In this document: positions 15,993 to 25,148 of the stretch, piece by piece
How positions within the stretch are numbered: the stretch's first letter is position 1
How the letters are laid out: each line of letters starts with the position of its first letter
DNA from: Heteroscillospira sp050943935
Lineage (GTDB): Bacteria > Bacillota > Clostridia > Oscillospirales > Oscillospiraceae
Assembly: GCA_050943935.1 (NCBI GenBank)
Contig: JBMNQC010000005.1
Coordinates: 1-64,000, forward strand
Direction: 5' to 3'
Length of the DNA stretch: 64,000 nt
Notes under the pieces: generated by a model
Told to the model about the DNA's origin: nothing
The model's database searches: none
Seen by the model: only the letters and a program-made list of their open reading frames with translations
Position numbers and translations under genes: made by a program

Positions 15993-17303
15993 TCAGAAGG
16001 GCTTTTCTACCTGCTTGAGTATGTTCCAGTCGCGGCAGACTATTTCGCCGCCTATGATGGACAGCTCCACGCGGCCCTTCATTGTCTCGCCTATGTAGGG
16101 GTTGTTGGGACCCTTGCTGTGCAGAGTCTCGGTGGTTACCTCCCACTCCCTGTCGGGGTCAAAGACGGTGACGTCCGCGTCGGCGCCGACGGAGAGGTGG
16201 CCGCGGTTGGGCAGGCGGAGGATGCGGGCGGGGTTGATGGTGAGGCAGCTGATGATATATTCCATATCAGCAACACCCTTGCGAACCATGTCCAGAGCCA
16301 GGGGCAGGGTGGTCTCAAAACCGGAGATGCCAAACAGATTGGTGCCGGTGAGGCCACCGGAGAGCTCCTCGGCGGTGTAGGGGCAGTGGTCGGAGGCGAT
16401 AACGTCTACCAGCTTGTCGTGAAGACCCACGCGGATGCCGTTCATATCCTTCTCGCCCCGGAAGGGGGGCTTCACCTTGGCGCGGACGCCCTGGGTGCGG
16501 ACAATATCCTCTGTACGGCTGAACTGGTGGGGGATGAGCTCGCAGGAGAAGTCCACGCCGCGGTTGCGGAAGAAGCGGACCAGCTCAACGGAGCGCTCGG
16601 AGCCCAGGTGGGCTATGTGCATATGCCCCTTGACCTCTTCCTGGATGATGAGGTTGCGGGCCATCTCGATATCCTCGGCAACGGAGGAGATACCGGGCAG
16701 TCCCAGCTCCTGGGCCAGGGGGCCTGCGTTTACAACTCCCTTGCCGGTGTAGGCCTTGTCCTCGCAGTGGAGGTCGACCACACGGTCCACCAGCTTGGTC
16801 TGCTCCAGAATATCGCGCATCATGGTAGCTTCCTTAAAGGAGTTGCCGTCATCGGAGAAAGCCACGGCGCCGGCATCGGCCAGAGCCTTCATATCCACTA
16901 TCTGCTCGCCCTTGCGTCCCACGGTAACCGCGGCAAAGGGATAGATACGGGTGACTGCGCTCTCGGCGGCGCGCTGCTTCACGCGCTCTATCATCTCAAC
17001 ATTATCCACAACAGGGTCGCTGTTGGGCATGATGCAGACGGAGGTGAAACCGCCGCATATGGCGCTGCATGAGGCGGTGTAGAAGGTGTCGCGGTCACAT
17101 TCGTTGAAATCACGCATATGTGCGTGCATCTCCACAAAGCCGGGAGCAACTATCTTGCCGGAAACATCTTCAACTACTGCTTCGGCGTCTTCAATGGCGG
17201 GCGCTACCGCCGCGACCTTGCCGTCCTCAATGAGCAGATCGAACTGACCGTTGAGTCCGTTGGCGGGATCGATCAGATGACCGCCTTTCAGCAAAAGTTT
17301 CAA
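15993..17303 (-). CDS. dihydroorotase-like cyclic amidohydrolase
   Basis: A 436-aa amidohydrolase of the dihydroorotase/allantoinase/hydantoinase superfamily. Metal-binding landmarks are visible: HAHMRD (residues ~59-64), FSDDG (~150), LHCED, HIAHLGS and ASDHCP. This pattern is closest to class I dihydroorotases, but the setting, in an operon with a TRAP transporter and downstream of a PucR gene rather than with pyr genes, argues for catabolism of an imported cyclic amide. The start is TTG 17303, placed by GGAGG 9 nt upstream. It is the first gene of the operon, behind a promoter at 17362-17390. Confidence 0.8.
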   Translation of the reverse strand: MKLLLKGGHLIDPANGLNGQFDLLIEDGKVAAVAPAIEDAEAVVEDVSGKIVAPGFVEMHAHMRDFNECDRDTFYTASCSAICGGFTSVCIMPNSDPVVDNVEMIERVKQRAAESAVTRIYPFAAVTVGRKGEQIVDMKALADAGAVAFSDDGNSFKEATMMRDILEQTKLVDRVVDLHCEDKAYTGKGVVNAGPLAQELGLPGISSVAEDIEMARNLIIQEEVKGHMHIAHLGSERSVELVRFFRNRGVDFSCELIPHQFSRTEDIVRTQGVRAKVKPPFRGEKDMNGIRVGLHDKLVDVIASDHCPYTAEELSGGLTGTNLFGISGFETTLPLALDMVRKGVADMEYIISCLTINPARILRLPNRGHLSVGADADVTVFDPDREWEVTTETLHSKGPNNPYIGETMKGRVELSIIGGEIVCRDWNILKQVEKPF

Positions 17304-17361
17304 TATATCTGACCTCCAGTTTTTTGGTTTTGTTGTTATATCTGCCAGTTGCTATAATCAA

Positions 17362-17390
17362 ATTATAGCCATGCAATAAGTATCTGTCAT
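17362..17390 (-). promoter_or_regulatory. promoter of the amidohydrolase-TRAP operon
   Basis: On the minus strand ATGACA (17385-17390), a 17-bp spacer and TATAAT (17362-17367). Confidence 0.65.
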
Positions 17391-17407
17391 GGTCGCGAAT
17401 AATAAAA

Positions 17408-17458
17408 AGGCGCAAAGTTCATTGTGCATCGAGCACAATAATGTGAATTTTGCGACAA
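17408..17458. promoter_or_regulatory. candidate PucR operator (imperfect palindrome)
   Basis: ATTGTGC and GCACAAT flank ATCGA, and outer arms CGCAAAGTTCA and TGAATTTTGCG extend the symmetry with a 5-nt insertion on one side. It sits immediately upstream of the operon promoter, where an activator such as the PucR protein encoded next door would bind. The pairing with PucR is inferred. Confidence 0.5.
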
Positions 17459-17535
17459 TCCCCCAACTAGCACCTCGTCAATTTGTTCAATTTTTATCAA
17501 TATGTTTTGAGCAAAAACACCATTTGCATTTATAG

Positions 17536-17585
17536 AAAAGACCGTCAACATTCTGCATAAAGCGGCATGCCGACGGTCGTTTTTA
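17536..17585 (-). terminator. possible PucR terminator
   Basis: GACCGTC/GACGGTC stem with an inner GGCATGCC palindrome and T-rich minus-strand sequence, about 160 bp after the PucR stop. A plus-strand T-run also follows it. The rest of the 17304-17744 gap shows no gene. Confidence 0.45.
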
Positions 17586-17744
17586 GGTATATAACAACAA
17601 ATTTTCAGAGTACAGATTTTTATTCGCCCACCATCCGCGATTATTTTGCTTTGGTTGAGTCCCAGCACCGCTGACGGCAGCCTCTATTTTTTCTCACAAA
17701 TTTGCACAAGTGTTGTTGTGTGTCATGCACAATTTACATCTGTT

Positions 17745-19451
17745 TTAATTTCCGGGATGGTTCATAATACGCATCACGCGTATGCCAATCTGGAGCTTCA
17801 GGAGCTTTTCGGAGTCGTCAAAATCCGTGCCCAGCACCTGCTTTATTTTGTTTATGCGGTAATTCATAGTGTTGCGGTGTATGTACAGCTTCTGGGCTGC
17901 CGCGCTTATATTGCGGTTCTCAAGCAGATACACCTCAAGCGTCTCAAGCAGGTTGGTATTGTTCTCCTTATCGTAGGAGGCCAGCTGGCCTACGGACGAC
18001 TCATAGAATTTTTGCAGTACATCCTGCGGTACGCCGGAGCCAAGGATATTATAGACCATGAGTTTCTCGAACCAGTTCACAGGCTGGGGGCTGGCCATGA
18101 ATCCGGAAATGCGTATGGCCTCCAGAGCCTCGTTGAAGCTTCTTTTCAGCTCCAGTATATCAGCGCAGCCGCCTCCCACGCCTATTACCACATCCGGCTT
18201 TTCCGCCATGGACTTTACAGCATCGTACAGACCGCTTATCAGCTCCTGGTAGTCCGGTTCCAGGTTGGATAAATCATCTCTGTCGTCCAGAGTGATGAGG
18301 GATATTATGTAGTTGCTTCTGGAGAACACGCTGGTGTTAATGTGGCTGCTCTGAAAATATTCTGAGCACAGCCGTGTTATTCTGCGCTGCATTTTGTCCA
18401 TATCCAGCACATCGGGTCTCTGCTCGTACTTCCCGCTATGGCCAAAGCGGTCAACACGCATTACCGCGCAGACATAACGTCTGTTGGCCGCCAGACCGTT
18501 CACCTCAGCCAGACTGTAGGCCGAAGCCCTGGATTCTATTCTTCCCTCCAGCAGGTCGGTGAAGAAGTCCTGGCGCATGATTCGGCGGCTCTCATCCACG
18601 CGCTGAGTCTTTATGCGCTCCAGAGCAATGGTGATGGCGGCCTGCTCCAGTCCCATATATTCCACGCTGCGCAGCTTGCGCACGGTCTCGCAGACTATAA
18701 GATAGCCGTATACATCCGTGTTGGCCCGTATAGGCAAAATGGAAAATATCACAGTACCGAAGCCGCCCTGATAGGTGCGCTTAATGGCCTTTTTATAATC
18801 TTTTATATCCTTGGGTATTTTCTCGAAGAATTCCTGCGGGAATACATTTTCATTGCGGTTCAGATTAAGTTCCCTGTCCAGCGGTATGGTATTTTCCTTA
18901 TTGTCCGACCAGGACAGCAGCCGCCAGTGCTTATCCGCCACTATGATAGGATTGCCTATAAGTTCGGCAGTATTGGCCACTATAGCATCCAGAGTCTGTT
19001 CGGTAAGAGCGCAGCTGATAAGCTTCTTGTGTATTTTAAAGTATTTTTGCAGCAGGGTATCCTCCTGCTCGCAGGTTCTGCGAAAGATGTGCTGCTGTAT
19101 CTCGTTCAGCGTACAGTGAAGCGGTATGCTCACCAGCGGCAGGTCACGCCTGTTGGCCTCCTCCAGCATAACCGGCGGAACAGCGTCCCAGTATTTATCC
19201 GCCTTGACTCCCAGGCCGGCGCAGGCCAATTCTGATAATCTGCGCACAAGCTGGCGCTGCAGCTGAGTGTCATTCTGAAAAATATAACCGGAGGTTAAAA
19301 CAAAATCACCCGGCAGCATCCAGTCGAAGCCGTCGGGACAGTCCACCACGCTGCAATTGCGGATGAGGTTATTTGCTCCCTTTTCCCCCGCTGCCAGACA
19401 CAGGCCGGCCAATTCCGGTGAGGATACCAGGTTTTTTATCGTAAAGCCCAT
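17745..19451 (-). CDS. PucR-family transcriptional regulator
   Basis: A 568-aa protein with an N-terminal PucR (purine catabolism) domain (VSSPELAGLCLAAGEKGANN and following), a central GGDEF-like/CdaR region (VIGVGGGCADILELKRSFNEA) and a C-terminal PucR helix-turn-helix. That HTH has the hallmark LLETLEVYLLENRNISAAAQ, then KLYIHRNTMNYRINKI. Regulators of this family control purine, ureide and amino acid catabolism. It is upstream of, and oriented like, the amidohydrolase-TRAP operon, with a palindrome in between, so it probably senses the imported compound. The start has AGGAGG. Confidence 0.9.
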   Translation of the reverse strand: MGFTIKNLVSSPELAGLCLAAGEKGANNLIRNCSVVDCPDGFDWMLPGDFVLTSGYIFQNDTQLQRQLVRRLSELACAGLGVKADKYWDAVPPVMLEEANRRDLPLVSIPLHCTLNEIQQHIFRRTCEQEDTLLQKYFKIHKKLISCALTEQTLDAIVANTAELIGNPIIVADKHWRLLSWSDNKENTIPLDRELNLNRNENVFPQEFFEKIPKDIKDYKKAIKRTYQGGFGTVIFSILPIRANTDVYGYLIVCETVRKLRSVEYMGLEQAAITIALERIKTQRVDESRRIMRQDFFTDLLEGRIESRASAYSLAEVNGLAANRRYVCAVMRVDRFGHSGKYEQRPDVLDMDKMQRRITRLCSEYFQSSHINTSVFSRSNYIISLITLDDRDDLSNLEPDYQELISGLYDAVKSMAEKPDVVIGVGGGCADILELKRSFNEALEAIRISGFMASPQPVNWFEKLMVYNILGSGVPQDVLQKFYESSVGQLASYDKENNTNLLETLEVYLLENRNISAAAQKLYIHRNTMNYRINKIKQVLGTDFDDSEKLLKLQIGIRVMRIMNHPGN

Positions 19452-19635
19452 AAGCGCCTCCTGCTGCGTAATAAGGACAGTTTATCACAAAGCCTCTTTT
19501 CGTTCAAGTGCCGCGGCATACAGACTTTATTTTGAAAATTTTATTGACGTTTACACTTAAAGATGTTAGAGTGATTTTAATATCTGTTGTTCTGTCATGT
19601 ATGCTATCTCAATAATTATATTTTGGAGGACAGTC

Positions 19636-20097
19636 ATGATTTTCGACAAGCTGGAAAATTCCCGCCAATACTACGGCATGGGCAAAAAATTTGAGGATGC
19701 CTTTGAGTTCCTGAAGAATACCGATTTTACCGGCATGCCCGCCGGCGTTTATTCCACCATGATAGACGGCGTTGAAACCCCTTTTAAGGTCAAGCGCTAC
19801 GATTCCCGCCCCATTGAGGACTGCAAGTTTGAGAAGCACGAAAACTGCATAGATCTGCAGTATATCGTCAGCGGCCGCGAGTATTTCTGCTACGCCCCCT
19901 TTGGCGATGACCTTGAGCGCGTGGGCGATAATCTCAGCGACGACTGCGTATATTACCGCGACGTGGGCAGCCGCGTTGAGCTGAAGCAGGGTATGTTCGC
20001 CATGGCTCTCACCGGCGACGTCCACATGCCGGAGCTGCGCATAGGCGACGAGCCTGTGCCTGTGGTGAAGGCCATTGTGAAGATCCACGCGAAATAA
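19636..20097 (+). CDS. YhcH/YjgK/YiaL-family protein
   Basis: A 153-aa protein of the DUF386/YhcH cupin-like family (NCIDLQYIVSGREYFCYAP, then KQGMFAMALTGDVHMP with likely metal-binding His/Glu). Family members occur with sialic acid and other sugar pathways and are proposed to act on sugar anomers or lactones. Start at ATG 19636 chosen for GGAGGA nine bases upstream. It stands alone, divergent from pucR, with its own terminator. Confidence 0.8.
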   Translation: MIFDKLENSRQYYGMGKKFEDAFEFLKNTDFTGMPAGVYSTMIDGVETPFKVKRYDSRPIEDCKFEKHENCIDLQYIVSGREYFCYAPFGDDLERVGDNLSDDCVYYRDVGSRVELKQGMFAMALTGDVHMPELRIGDEPVPVVKAIVKIHAK

Positions 20098-20103
20098 AAG
20101 CTT

Positions 20104-20132
20104 GCTCCCGGCGAAACGCCGGGAGCGTTTTT
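20104..20132 (+). terminator. YhcH gene terminator
   Basis: Ten-bp stem GCTCCCGGCG/CGCCGGGAGC with an AAA loop followed by GTTTTTG. Confidence 0.8.
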
Positions 20133-20148
20133 GTAGAAGGAGCCAAGC

Positions 20149-20709
20149 ATGACGGCAGTTTTTCACCGCAGCCGGTTTGACCGGATGTTTTTATGTTTTT
20201 TGATGTACTCCATACTGGGCTGGTGCTATGAGGTGTTTCTGGAGGTTATAGTATACCGCTGGGGCTACAGCGACAGAGGCGTGCTGTTTGGTCCGTGGTG
20301 TCCGGTTTACGGAGTAGGCGCAATGCTGCTTCTGCTGTGTTTCTCGCGGACGCTGCGGGCAAAGCTGCCTTTCCCCAAAAACGCGCTGCGTGTGCTGGGA
20401 CTGTTTCTCGGCTGCATGGCCGTAGCCACAGCCCTTGAGCTTGCAGCCAGCTATATGCTGGAGGCCGCCACCGGTGCCTGGCCCTGGCAGACCTACAGGG
20501 ATTACAGATGGAATTTTCAGGGTCGCATAGCCCTCTCCCCTTCCCTGCGCTTCGGACTGGGCGGACTGCTTTTCCTGTATGCGCTTCAGCCCCTGTTTGA
20601 GCGTATACTGAACGCCATAGGCGAAGGCCGGGTGAGAAAATACGCCCGTGTCATGCTGGGAATTTTCTCCCTGGACTGCCTCGCCTTTGCGCTGAAGCTA
20701 ATAATATAG
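20149..20709 (+). CDS. CmpB-family (putative ABC permease) membrane protein
   Basis: A 186-aa polytopic protein with the ABC_trans_CmpB/DUF1113 signature: SILGWCYEVFLE followed by RGVLFGPWCPVYGVGAMLLL, with about five membrane segments. The family is annotated as a putative ABC permease, but no ATPase is nearby and the function is not established. It may read through from yhcH if the 20104 terminator leaks, and it ends in a bidirectional terminator shared with gudD. Confidence 0.75.
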   Translation: MTAVFHRSRFDRMFLCFLMYSILGWCYEVFLEVIVYRWGYSDRGVLFGPWCPVYGVGAMLLLLCFSRTLRAKLPFPKNALRVLGLFLGCMAVATALELAASYMLEAATGAWPWQTYRDYRWNFQGRIALSPSLRFGLGGLLFLYALQPLFERILNAIGEGRVRKYARVMLGIFSLDCLAFALKLII

Positions 20710-20744
20710 CAAAAAGCACCCTTTTGGGGTGCTTTTTGCTATAT
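20704..20744. terminator. bidirectional terminator
   Basis: AAAAAGCACCC / GGGTGCTTTTT stem extended by TATAGC/GCTATA, between convergent genes; T-runs on both strands. Confidence 0.85.
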
Positions 20745-22084
20745 TATCTCACCAGCGCAGGCTTTTTACAGTCGAATTTCCATCCAGGGATGAGGTACTG
20801 CATATATGTGCTGTCGTCGCGGTCATGGGTGGGCAGGCTGTTGTACAGCTCGTTGGCGCGGCGGACGGCCTCCATGTTCAGGGTGACGCCCAATCCGGGC
20901 TTTTCAGGCAGGATTATGCGTCCGTCCCTGATCTCGGGAGTATCCAGCAGGAGGTTCTGTCCGTCCTGCCATATCCAATGGGTATCCAGGGGCGCCGGAT
21001 TTCCGGGCGCGGCGCAGCCCACCTGGGCAAAGGCCGCCAGGGTGATATCAAAGTGGTTGTTGGAGTGTATGCCCCAGGTGAGGCCCCAGCTCTCCAAAAG
21101 CTGGGCCATGCGCACGCTGCCCTCAAAGCCCCAGAAATGGGGGTCGGCCAAAATTATGTCGCAGGCGTGGAGGGACACGGTGTGGTAAAACTGCCGCCAG
21201 TCCGTTGCGATCATATTGGTGGCCACCTGGAAATTGGTTGCATCCTTGAACTCGCGCATTATCTCCCGGCCTGAGTAACCGTTCTCGGGTCCGCAGGGGT
21301 CCTCCATGTAGGTGGCCACGCCGTGCATATCCCTGCACAGCTCCACCGCCTCCCGCAGGGACCAGGCGCCGTTGGGGTCTATATTCACTCTCGCCTCAGG
21401 GAATGTGCGCTTCACGGCACGGATGCAGTCCATCTCGGTCTTTCCGTCTAGAACGCCTCCCTTGAGCTTGAAATTGCTAAAGCCGTATTTTTCATGGAGC
21501 AATTGGGCCTGACGCACCACGGCGTCAGGGGTAAGGCAGGTTTTTCGGCGGAAGCGGAACCAGGCGTCGCCGCTGTCCGACTCGTCCAGATACTGCATTA
21601 CGTCATAGGGACATTTGTCCTTATCGGACACGAAAAACATATATCCCAGGGCCTCCACGCTGTCGCGCTGTTTGCCCTCGCCCAGCAGCTCCGCCATTGG
21701 CACGCCCAGGTGCTGACCCAGCAGGTCCAGCATGGCGCACTCTATAGCCCACTCGCTTTTTACCACGTATTTCAGCTTGGAAATATCAAGAGTCTGAATA
21801 TCGCCGCAGCATTCTCCGCCGGTGAGCCTGTGTATCGCCTGCAGCACGCTGCGGTAACGGCCTATCTCCTGCCCCACCACCAGCTCTCTGAAAGAATTCA
21901 GACAGTCGCAGGTGTAATCTCCGCCGTGTATCTCTCCTATGCCCTCGTGTCCGGCGCTGTCGCGGAGCACCACCAGATTTCTGGTAAACCAGGGCGCGTG
22001 GCAGCCGGACAGGGTCATTAGCATACTGTCATATCCAGCAACAGGTATAACCTGCATATCGGTAATAATAGGTGTCTTAGCCAT
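20744..22084 (-). CDS. gudD: glucarate dehydratase
   Basis: A 446-aa enolase-superfamily enzyme that dehydrates D-glucarate to 5-keto-4-deoxy-D-glucarate. It matches GudD throughout: IPVAGYDSMLMTLSGCHAPWF at the N-terminus, FKLKGGVL with the catalytic Lys, VNIDPNGAW with a metal ligand, ATNMIATDWRQF, and GIHSNNHFDITLA with the catalytic His. Length fits the family. There are no other glucarate genes next to it, so it is a single-gene unit with a GGAGGAG site and a shared terminator. Confidence 0.9.
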   Translation of the reverse strand: MAKTPIITDMQVIPVAGYDSMLMTLSGCHAPWFTRNLVVLRDSAGHEGIGEIHGGDYTCDCLNSFRELVVGQEIGRYRSVLQAIHRLTGGECCGDIQTLDISKLKYVVKSEWAIECAMLDLLGQHLGVPMAELLGEGKQRDSVEALGYMFFVSDKDKCPYDVMQYLDESDSGDAWFRFRRKTCLTPDAVVRQAQLLHEKYGFSNFKLKGGVLDGKTEMDCIRAVKRTFPEARVNIDPNGAWSLREAVELCRDMHGVATYMEDPCGPENGYSGREIMREFKDATNFQVATNMIATDWRQFYHTVSLHACDIILADPHFWGFEGSVRMAQLLESWGLTWGIHSNNHFDITLAAFAQVGCAAPGNPAPLDTHWIWQDGQNLLLDTPEIRDGRIILPEKPGLGVTLNMEAVRRANELYNSLPTHDRDDSTYMQYLIPGWKFDCKKPALVR

Positions 22085-22209
22085 AATTTTCTCCTCCCGG
22101 GATGTTTATGGCGTCATTATATCAGAAAAATCTTATTGATTCAATAAGATGTAGCTAATTTAGTTGTGCATAATCCCAACACAAAACCGTCCGCAAAACG
22201 CACCGGTAC

Positions 22210-22237
22210 AAAAAAGGCCGCCCAAAGGGCGGCCTTT
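22210..22237 (-). terminator. argG terminator
   Basis: AAAGGCCGCCC/GGGCGGCCTTT stem followed on the minus strand by TTTTTTGT. Confidence 0.85.
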
Positions 22238-22249
22238 CTGTAAGTAATT

Positions 22250-23464
22250 TTAAAGTTTATTCTGCTCCCGGAGAGCCTGTACCTTGTCGGGCAGGCCCCA
22301 CAGGTTAATGAAGCCCTGAGAGTCCTTCTGGTCATAGTCGCTCTCCTCAAAGGTCACCAGATTCTCGGAATACAGGGTGCAGGGAGAGGTGACGGAGGAG
22401 GTGATGATGTTGCCCTTATAGAGCTTCAGCTTCACGGTGCCGGTCACGAACTTCTGAGTGTCCAGAGCGAAAGCGGACAGGGCCTCCCGGACGGGGGTGA
22501 ACCACTTGCCGTTGTACACCAGGTCGGCGAAGTCCACGGCCAGCTTCTGCTTCATGTGCTTGGTGTCCTTGTCGATGGTGATCATCTCAAGGACCTCGTG
22601 GGCGCGGTAAAGGATGGTGCCGCCGGGAGTCTCATAGACACCGCGGTCCTTCATGCCCACAAGGCGGTTCTCGACGATATCCAGCAGGCCTATGCCGTTG
22701 GCTCCGCCCAGGTCATTGAGCTTGCGGATAACATCGGAGGCCTTCATCTTCTCGCCGTCAACAGCTACGGGCCAACCCTTTTCAAAGTCGATGGTCACAT
22801 AGGTTGCCTCGTCGGGAGCCATGGCGGGGGAAACGCCCATCTCCAGGAAGCCGGGCTTGTCGTACATAGGCTCGTTGGCAGGGTCCTCCAGATCCAGACC
22901 CTCGTGGCTCAGGTGCCAGAGGTTCTTATCCTTGGAGTAGTTGGTCTCACGGGAAATCTTCAGAGGCACATTGTGAGCCTCGGCGTAGTCAATCTCCTCG
23001 TCACGGCCCTTAATGTCCCACTCTCTCCAGGGTGCGATTATCTTCATTTCGGGGGCGAAGCGCTTGATGGCCAGCTCAAAACGCACCTGGTCGTTGCCCT
23101 TGCCGGTGCAGCCGTGGCAGATAGCGTCGGCGCCCTCGGCCTTGGCAATCTCAACAAGGCGCTTGGCAATGATGGGGCGGGCAAAGGCGGTACCCAGCAG
23201 GTAGTCCTCATACTTGGCCCCCATCATCATGGAGGGGATGATGACGTCATCCACCATCTCATCGGTGAGGTCCTCGATATACAGCTTGGAAGCGCCGGTC
23301 TTGATGGCCTTCTCTTCCAGACCGTCCAGCTCGGTGCCCTGGCCCACGTCGCCGGAGACAGCGATAATCTCAGGGTTATTGTAGTTCTCCTTCAGCCAGG
23401 GGATGATGATGGAAGTATCAAGTCCGCCGGAATAGGCCAGTACAACTTTCTTTATCTCACTCAT
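22250..23464 (-). CDS. argG: argininosuccinate synthase
   Basis: A 404-aa ATP-dependent ligase joining citrulline and aspartate in arginine synthesis. The signature KVVLAYSGGLDTSIIIPWLK is at the N-terminus, GCTGKGNDQVRFE near residue 120 and EGLDLEDPANEP near residue 190. The start is ATG 23464 with GGAGG upstream, not the longer in-frame extension. argH is not adjacent. It is a monocistronic unit with its own promoter. Confidence 0.95.
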   Translation of the reverse strand: MSEIKKVVLAYSGGLDTSIIIPWLKENYNNPEIIAVSGDVGQGTELDGLEEKAIKTGASKLYIEDLTDEMVDDVIIPSMMMGAKYEDYLLGTAFARPIIAKRLVEIAKAEGADAICHGCTGKGNDQVRFELAIKRFAPEMKIIAPWREWDIKGRDEEIDYAEAHNVPLKISRETNYSKDKNLWHLSHEGLDLEDPANEPMYDKPGFLEMGVSPAMAPDEATYVTIDFEKGWPVAVDGEKMKASDVIRKLNDLGGANGIGLLDIVENRLVGMKDRGVYETPGGTILYRAHEVLEMITIDKDTKHMKQKLAVDFADLVYNGKWFTPVREALSAFALDTQKFVTGTVKLKLYKGNIITSSVTSPCTLYSENLVTFEESDYDQKDSQGFINLWGLPDKVQALREQNKL

Positions 23465-23507
23465 TGGAAAAACCTCCGAAAAAATATTCATCTCAATTGA
23501 TGGACTG

Positions 23508-23536
23508 ATTATACCACCATTTTTTTTGCATTGCAA
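23508..23536 (-). promoter_or_regulatory. argG promoter
   Basis: TTGCAA (23531-23536), 17-bp spacer, TATAAT (23508-23513) on the minus strand. Confidence 0.7.
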
Positions 23537-23626
23537 TAGGCAAACTGCAAAAACAAGCAGAATTATATGCATATTAATTAGGTATTACCCTATAATTATA
23601 CATAATTTACTGAATATTGTGAATAT

Positions 23627-23655
23627 TTGACTGTGGTATTCGTATGTGCTAAAAT
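23627..23655 (+). promoter_or_regulatory. promoter of the YbaK-radical SAM operon
   Basis: TTGACT (23627-23632), 17-bp spacer, TAAAAT (23650-23655). Confidence 0.7.
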
Positions 23656-23686
23656 AGGCGAAAAAACATGATTTGAGGCGATAACT

Positions 23687-24166
23687 ATGTCCATAGAGGA
23701 AGGCCGCGCCTTTTTCCGGGCGCGGGGCATGGAGGAGAGAGTGCTGGAGTTCGAGGTATCCAGCGCAACGGTGGAACTGGCAGCCATGGCCGTGGGCTGT
23801 GACCCGGCCATGATAGCCAAGACCCTCTCCTTTAAGCTTGGCGACGGCGGCATACTCGTAGTCGCGGCGGGCGACGCCCGTATCGACAACCGCAAGTTCA
23901 AAGACAAATTCCACACCAAAGCAAAAATGCTCTCCCCCGACGAGGTGCTGGAATTTATCGGTCATGCTGTGGGCGGCGTGTGTCCCTTCGGCATAAAGCC
24001 CGGAGTGCCCGTGTATCTGGATGAGTCCCTGCGCCGTTTTGATATTGTTTACCCCGCCGTGGGCAGCGCCAACAGCGCCATCGGCCTCAGCTGCGCGGAA
24101 CTGTTTGAGCTCTCCGGCGCGCTGGAGTGGGTGGACGTATGTAAGCTGCCGGAGGCCTCAGCATGA
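23687..24166 (+). CDS. YbaK/EbsC-family aminoacyl-tRNA deacylase
   Basis: A 159-aa protein with the YbaK fold: AMIAKTLSFKLGDGGILVVAAGD with the conserved Lys, KFKDKFHTKAKMLSPDEV, and GGVCPFGI. The family hydrolyses mischarged tRNAs such as Cys- or Ala-tRNA(Pro). It overlaps the next gene by 4 bp (ATGA), so the two form an operon. Confidence 0.85.
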   Translation: MSIEEGRAFFRARGMEERVLEFEVSSATVELAAMAVGCDPAMIAKTLSFKLGDGGILVVAAGDARIDNRKFKDKFHTKAKMLSPDEVLEFIGHAVGGVCPFGIKPGVPVYLDESLRRFDIVYPAVGSANSAIGLSCAELFELSGALEWVDVCKLPEASA

Positions 24167-25029
24167 GCTGCCGCGCCTGTCCCCGAGCCTGCGGCGCTGA
24201 CAGAGCCGCGGGACAGTCCGGCTTCTGCCGGGTGCCGGAGGGCTATGTCATATCCCGGGCGGCGCCCCACTTCTGGGAGGAGCCGTGTATCAGCGGACTG
24301 GACGGCTCAGGAGCAATCTTCTTTACTGGATGCAATCTGGGCTGCGTGTTCTGCCAGAACCACGACATCAGCCGTGGCGGCAAGGGCAAAGCCTTCACGG
24401 AGGACGAACTTATATACGAGATGCGCCGCCTGCAGGACGAGGAGGGCGTACACAATATTAACCTCGTCACTCCAAGCCACTACGCCTTTCAGCTTGCAAA
24501 AACTCTGGAAAAAGCCGGACTCTCCATACCTGTGGTGTGGAACAGCTCCGGCTACGACAGTCTCGACGCCCTGCGCGCCCTTGACGGGCTGGTGCAGATA
24601 TGGCTTCCGGATCTGAAATACCTCTCCCCCGCTTTGGCCTCCCGCTATTCCCACGCTCCGGACTACCCCGATACTGCCGTGGCCGCCATACTTGAGATGT
24701 ACCGTCAGTCTGGCTCTCCCGTGCTGGACGAGAACGGCATCATGCGCTCCGGAGTGGTGGTGCGTCACCTGATCATGCCGGGGCAGATAGAAAACACTCT
24801 GGACGTCATAGACTGGGTAGACGGCACTTTTCCGGACGGAGGCGTGCTGTTCAGCCTCATGGCTCAATACACCCCCATGCCGGGTATGCCCTATCCGGAG
24901 CTTCAGCGCCCCGTCACCCGTGAGGAATACGACAGGGTCATAAGCTATCTGGAGCTGAGCGGCATAGAAAACGGCTTCGTCCAGGACCTCTCCGCTGCCG
25001 GAGAGGAGTATATACCAGAATTTTACTGA
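24163..25029 (+). CDS. radical SAM protein of the PflA-like (COG1313) group
   Basis: A 288-aa protein with a radical SAM CX3CX2C cluster in CNLGCVFCQNHDIS near residue 60 and further N-terminal cysteines (CRACPRACGADR and GFCRVP) that may bind another cluster. It resembles the AmmeMemoRadiSam/PflA-related group in anaerobes, whose substrates are mostly unknown. It is co-translated with the YbaK protein and followed by a terminator. Confidence 0.85.
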   Translation: MSCRACPRACGADRAAGQSGFCRVPEGYVISRAAPHFWEEPCISGLDGSGAIFFTGCNLGCVFCQNHDISRGGKGKAFTEDELIYEMRRLQDEEGVHNINLVTPSHYAFQLAKTLEKAGLSIPVVWNSSGYDSLDALRALDGLVQIWLPDLKYLSPALASRYSHAPDYPDTAVAAILEMYRQSGSPVLDENGIMRSGVVVRHLIMPGQIENTLDVIDWVDGTFPDGGVLFSLMAQYTPMPGMPYPELQRPVTREEYDRVISYLELSGIENGFVQDLSAAGEEYIPEFY

Positions 25030-25032
25030 CAG

Positions 25033-25061
25033 AAAAAAGCCCGAAAATTCGGGCTTTTTTT
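25033..25061 (+). terminator. terminator of the YbaK-radical SAM operon
   Basis: AAAAAAGCCCGAA with its complement and a seven-T run. Confidence 0.85.
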
Positions 25062-25148
25062 GCGCTTCCAGCTATTGGCAGGCTATATTTGTTGAATTGA
25101 AGGGCGGATAATGTTAGAATTGGCACCATCAATTCACGGGAGGACCAT

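Noticed and set aside
16119..17072. Plus-strand frame of 317 codons over the amidohydrolase gene
   Set aside because: Its translation is low-complexity Gly/His/Ala and lies antisense to a gene with all metal-binding motifs.
15993..17303. Annotation as the biosynthetic dihydroorotase pyrC
   Set aside because: The motifs allow it, but the TRAP operon and PucR neighbour and the absence of pyr genes make a catabolic role more likely; left as dihydroorotase-like.
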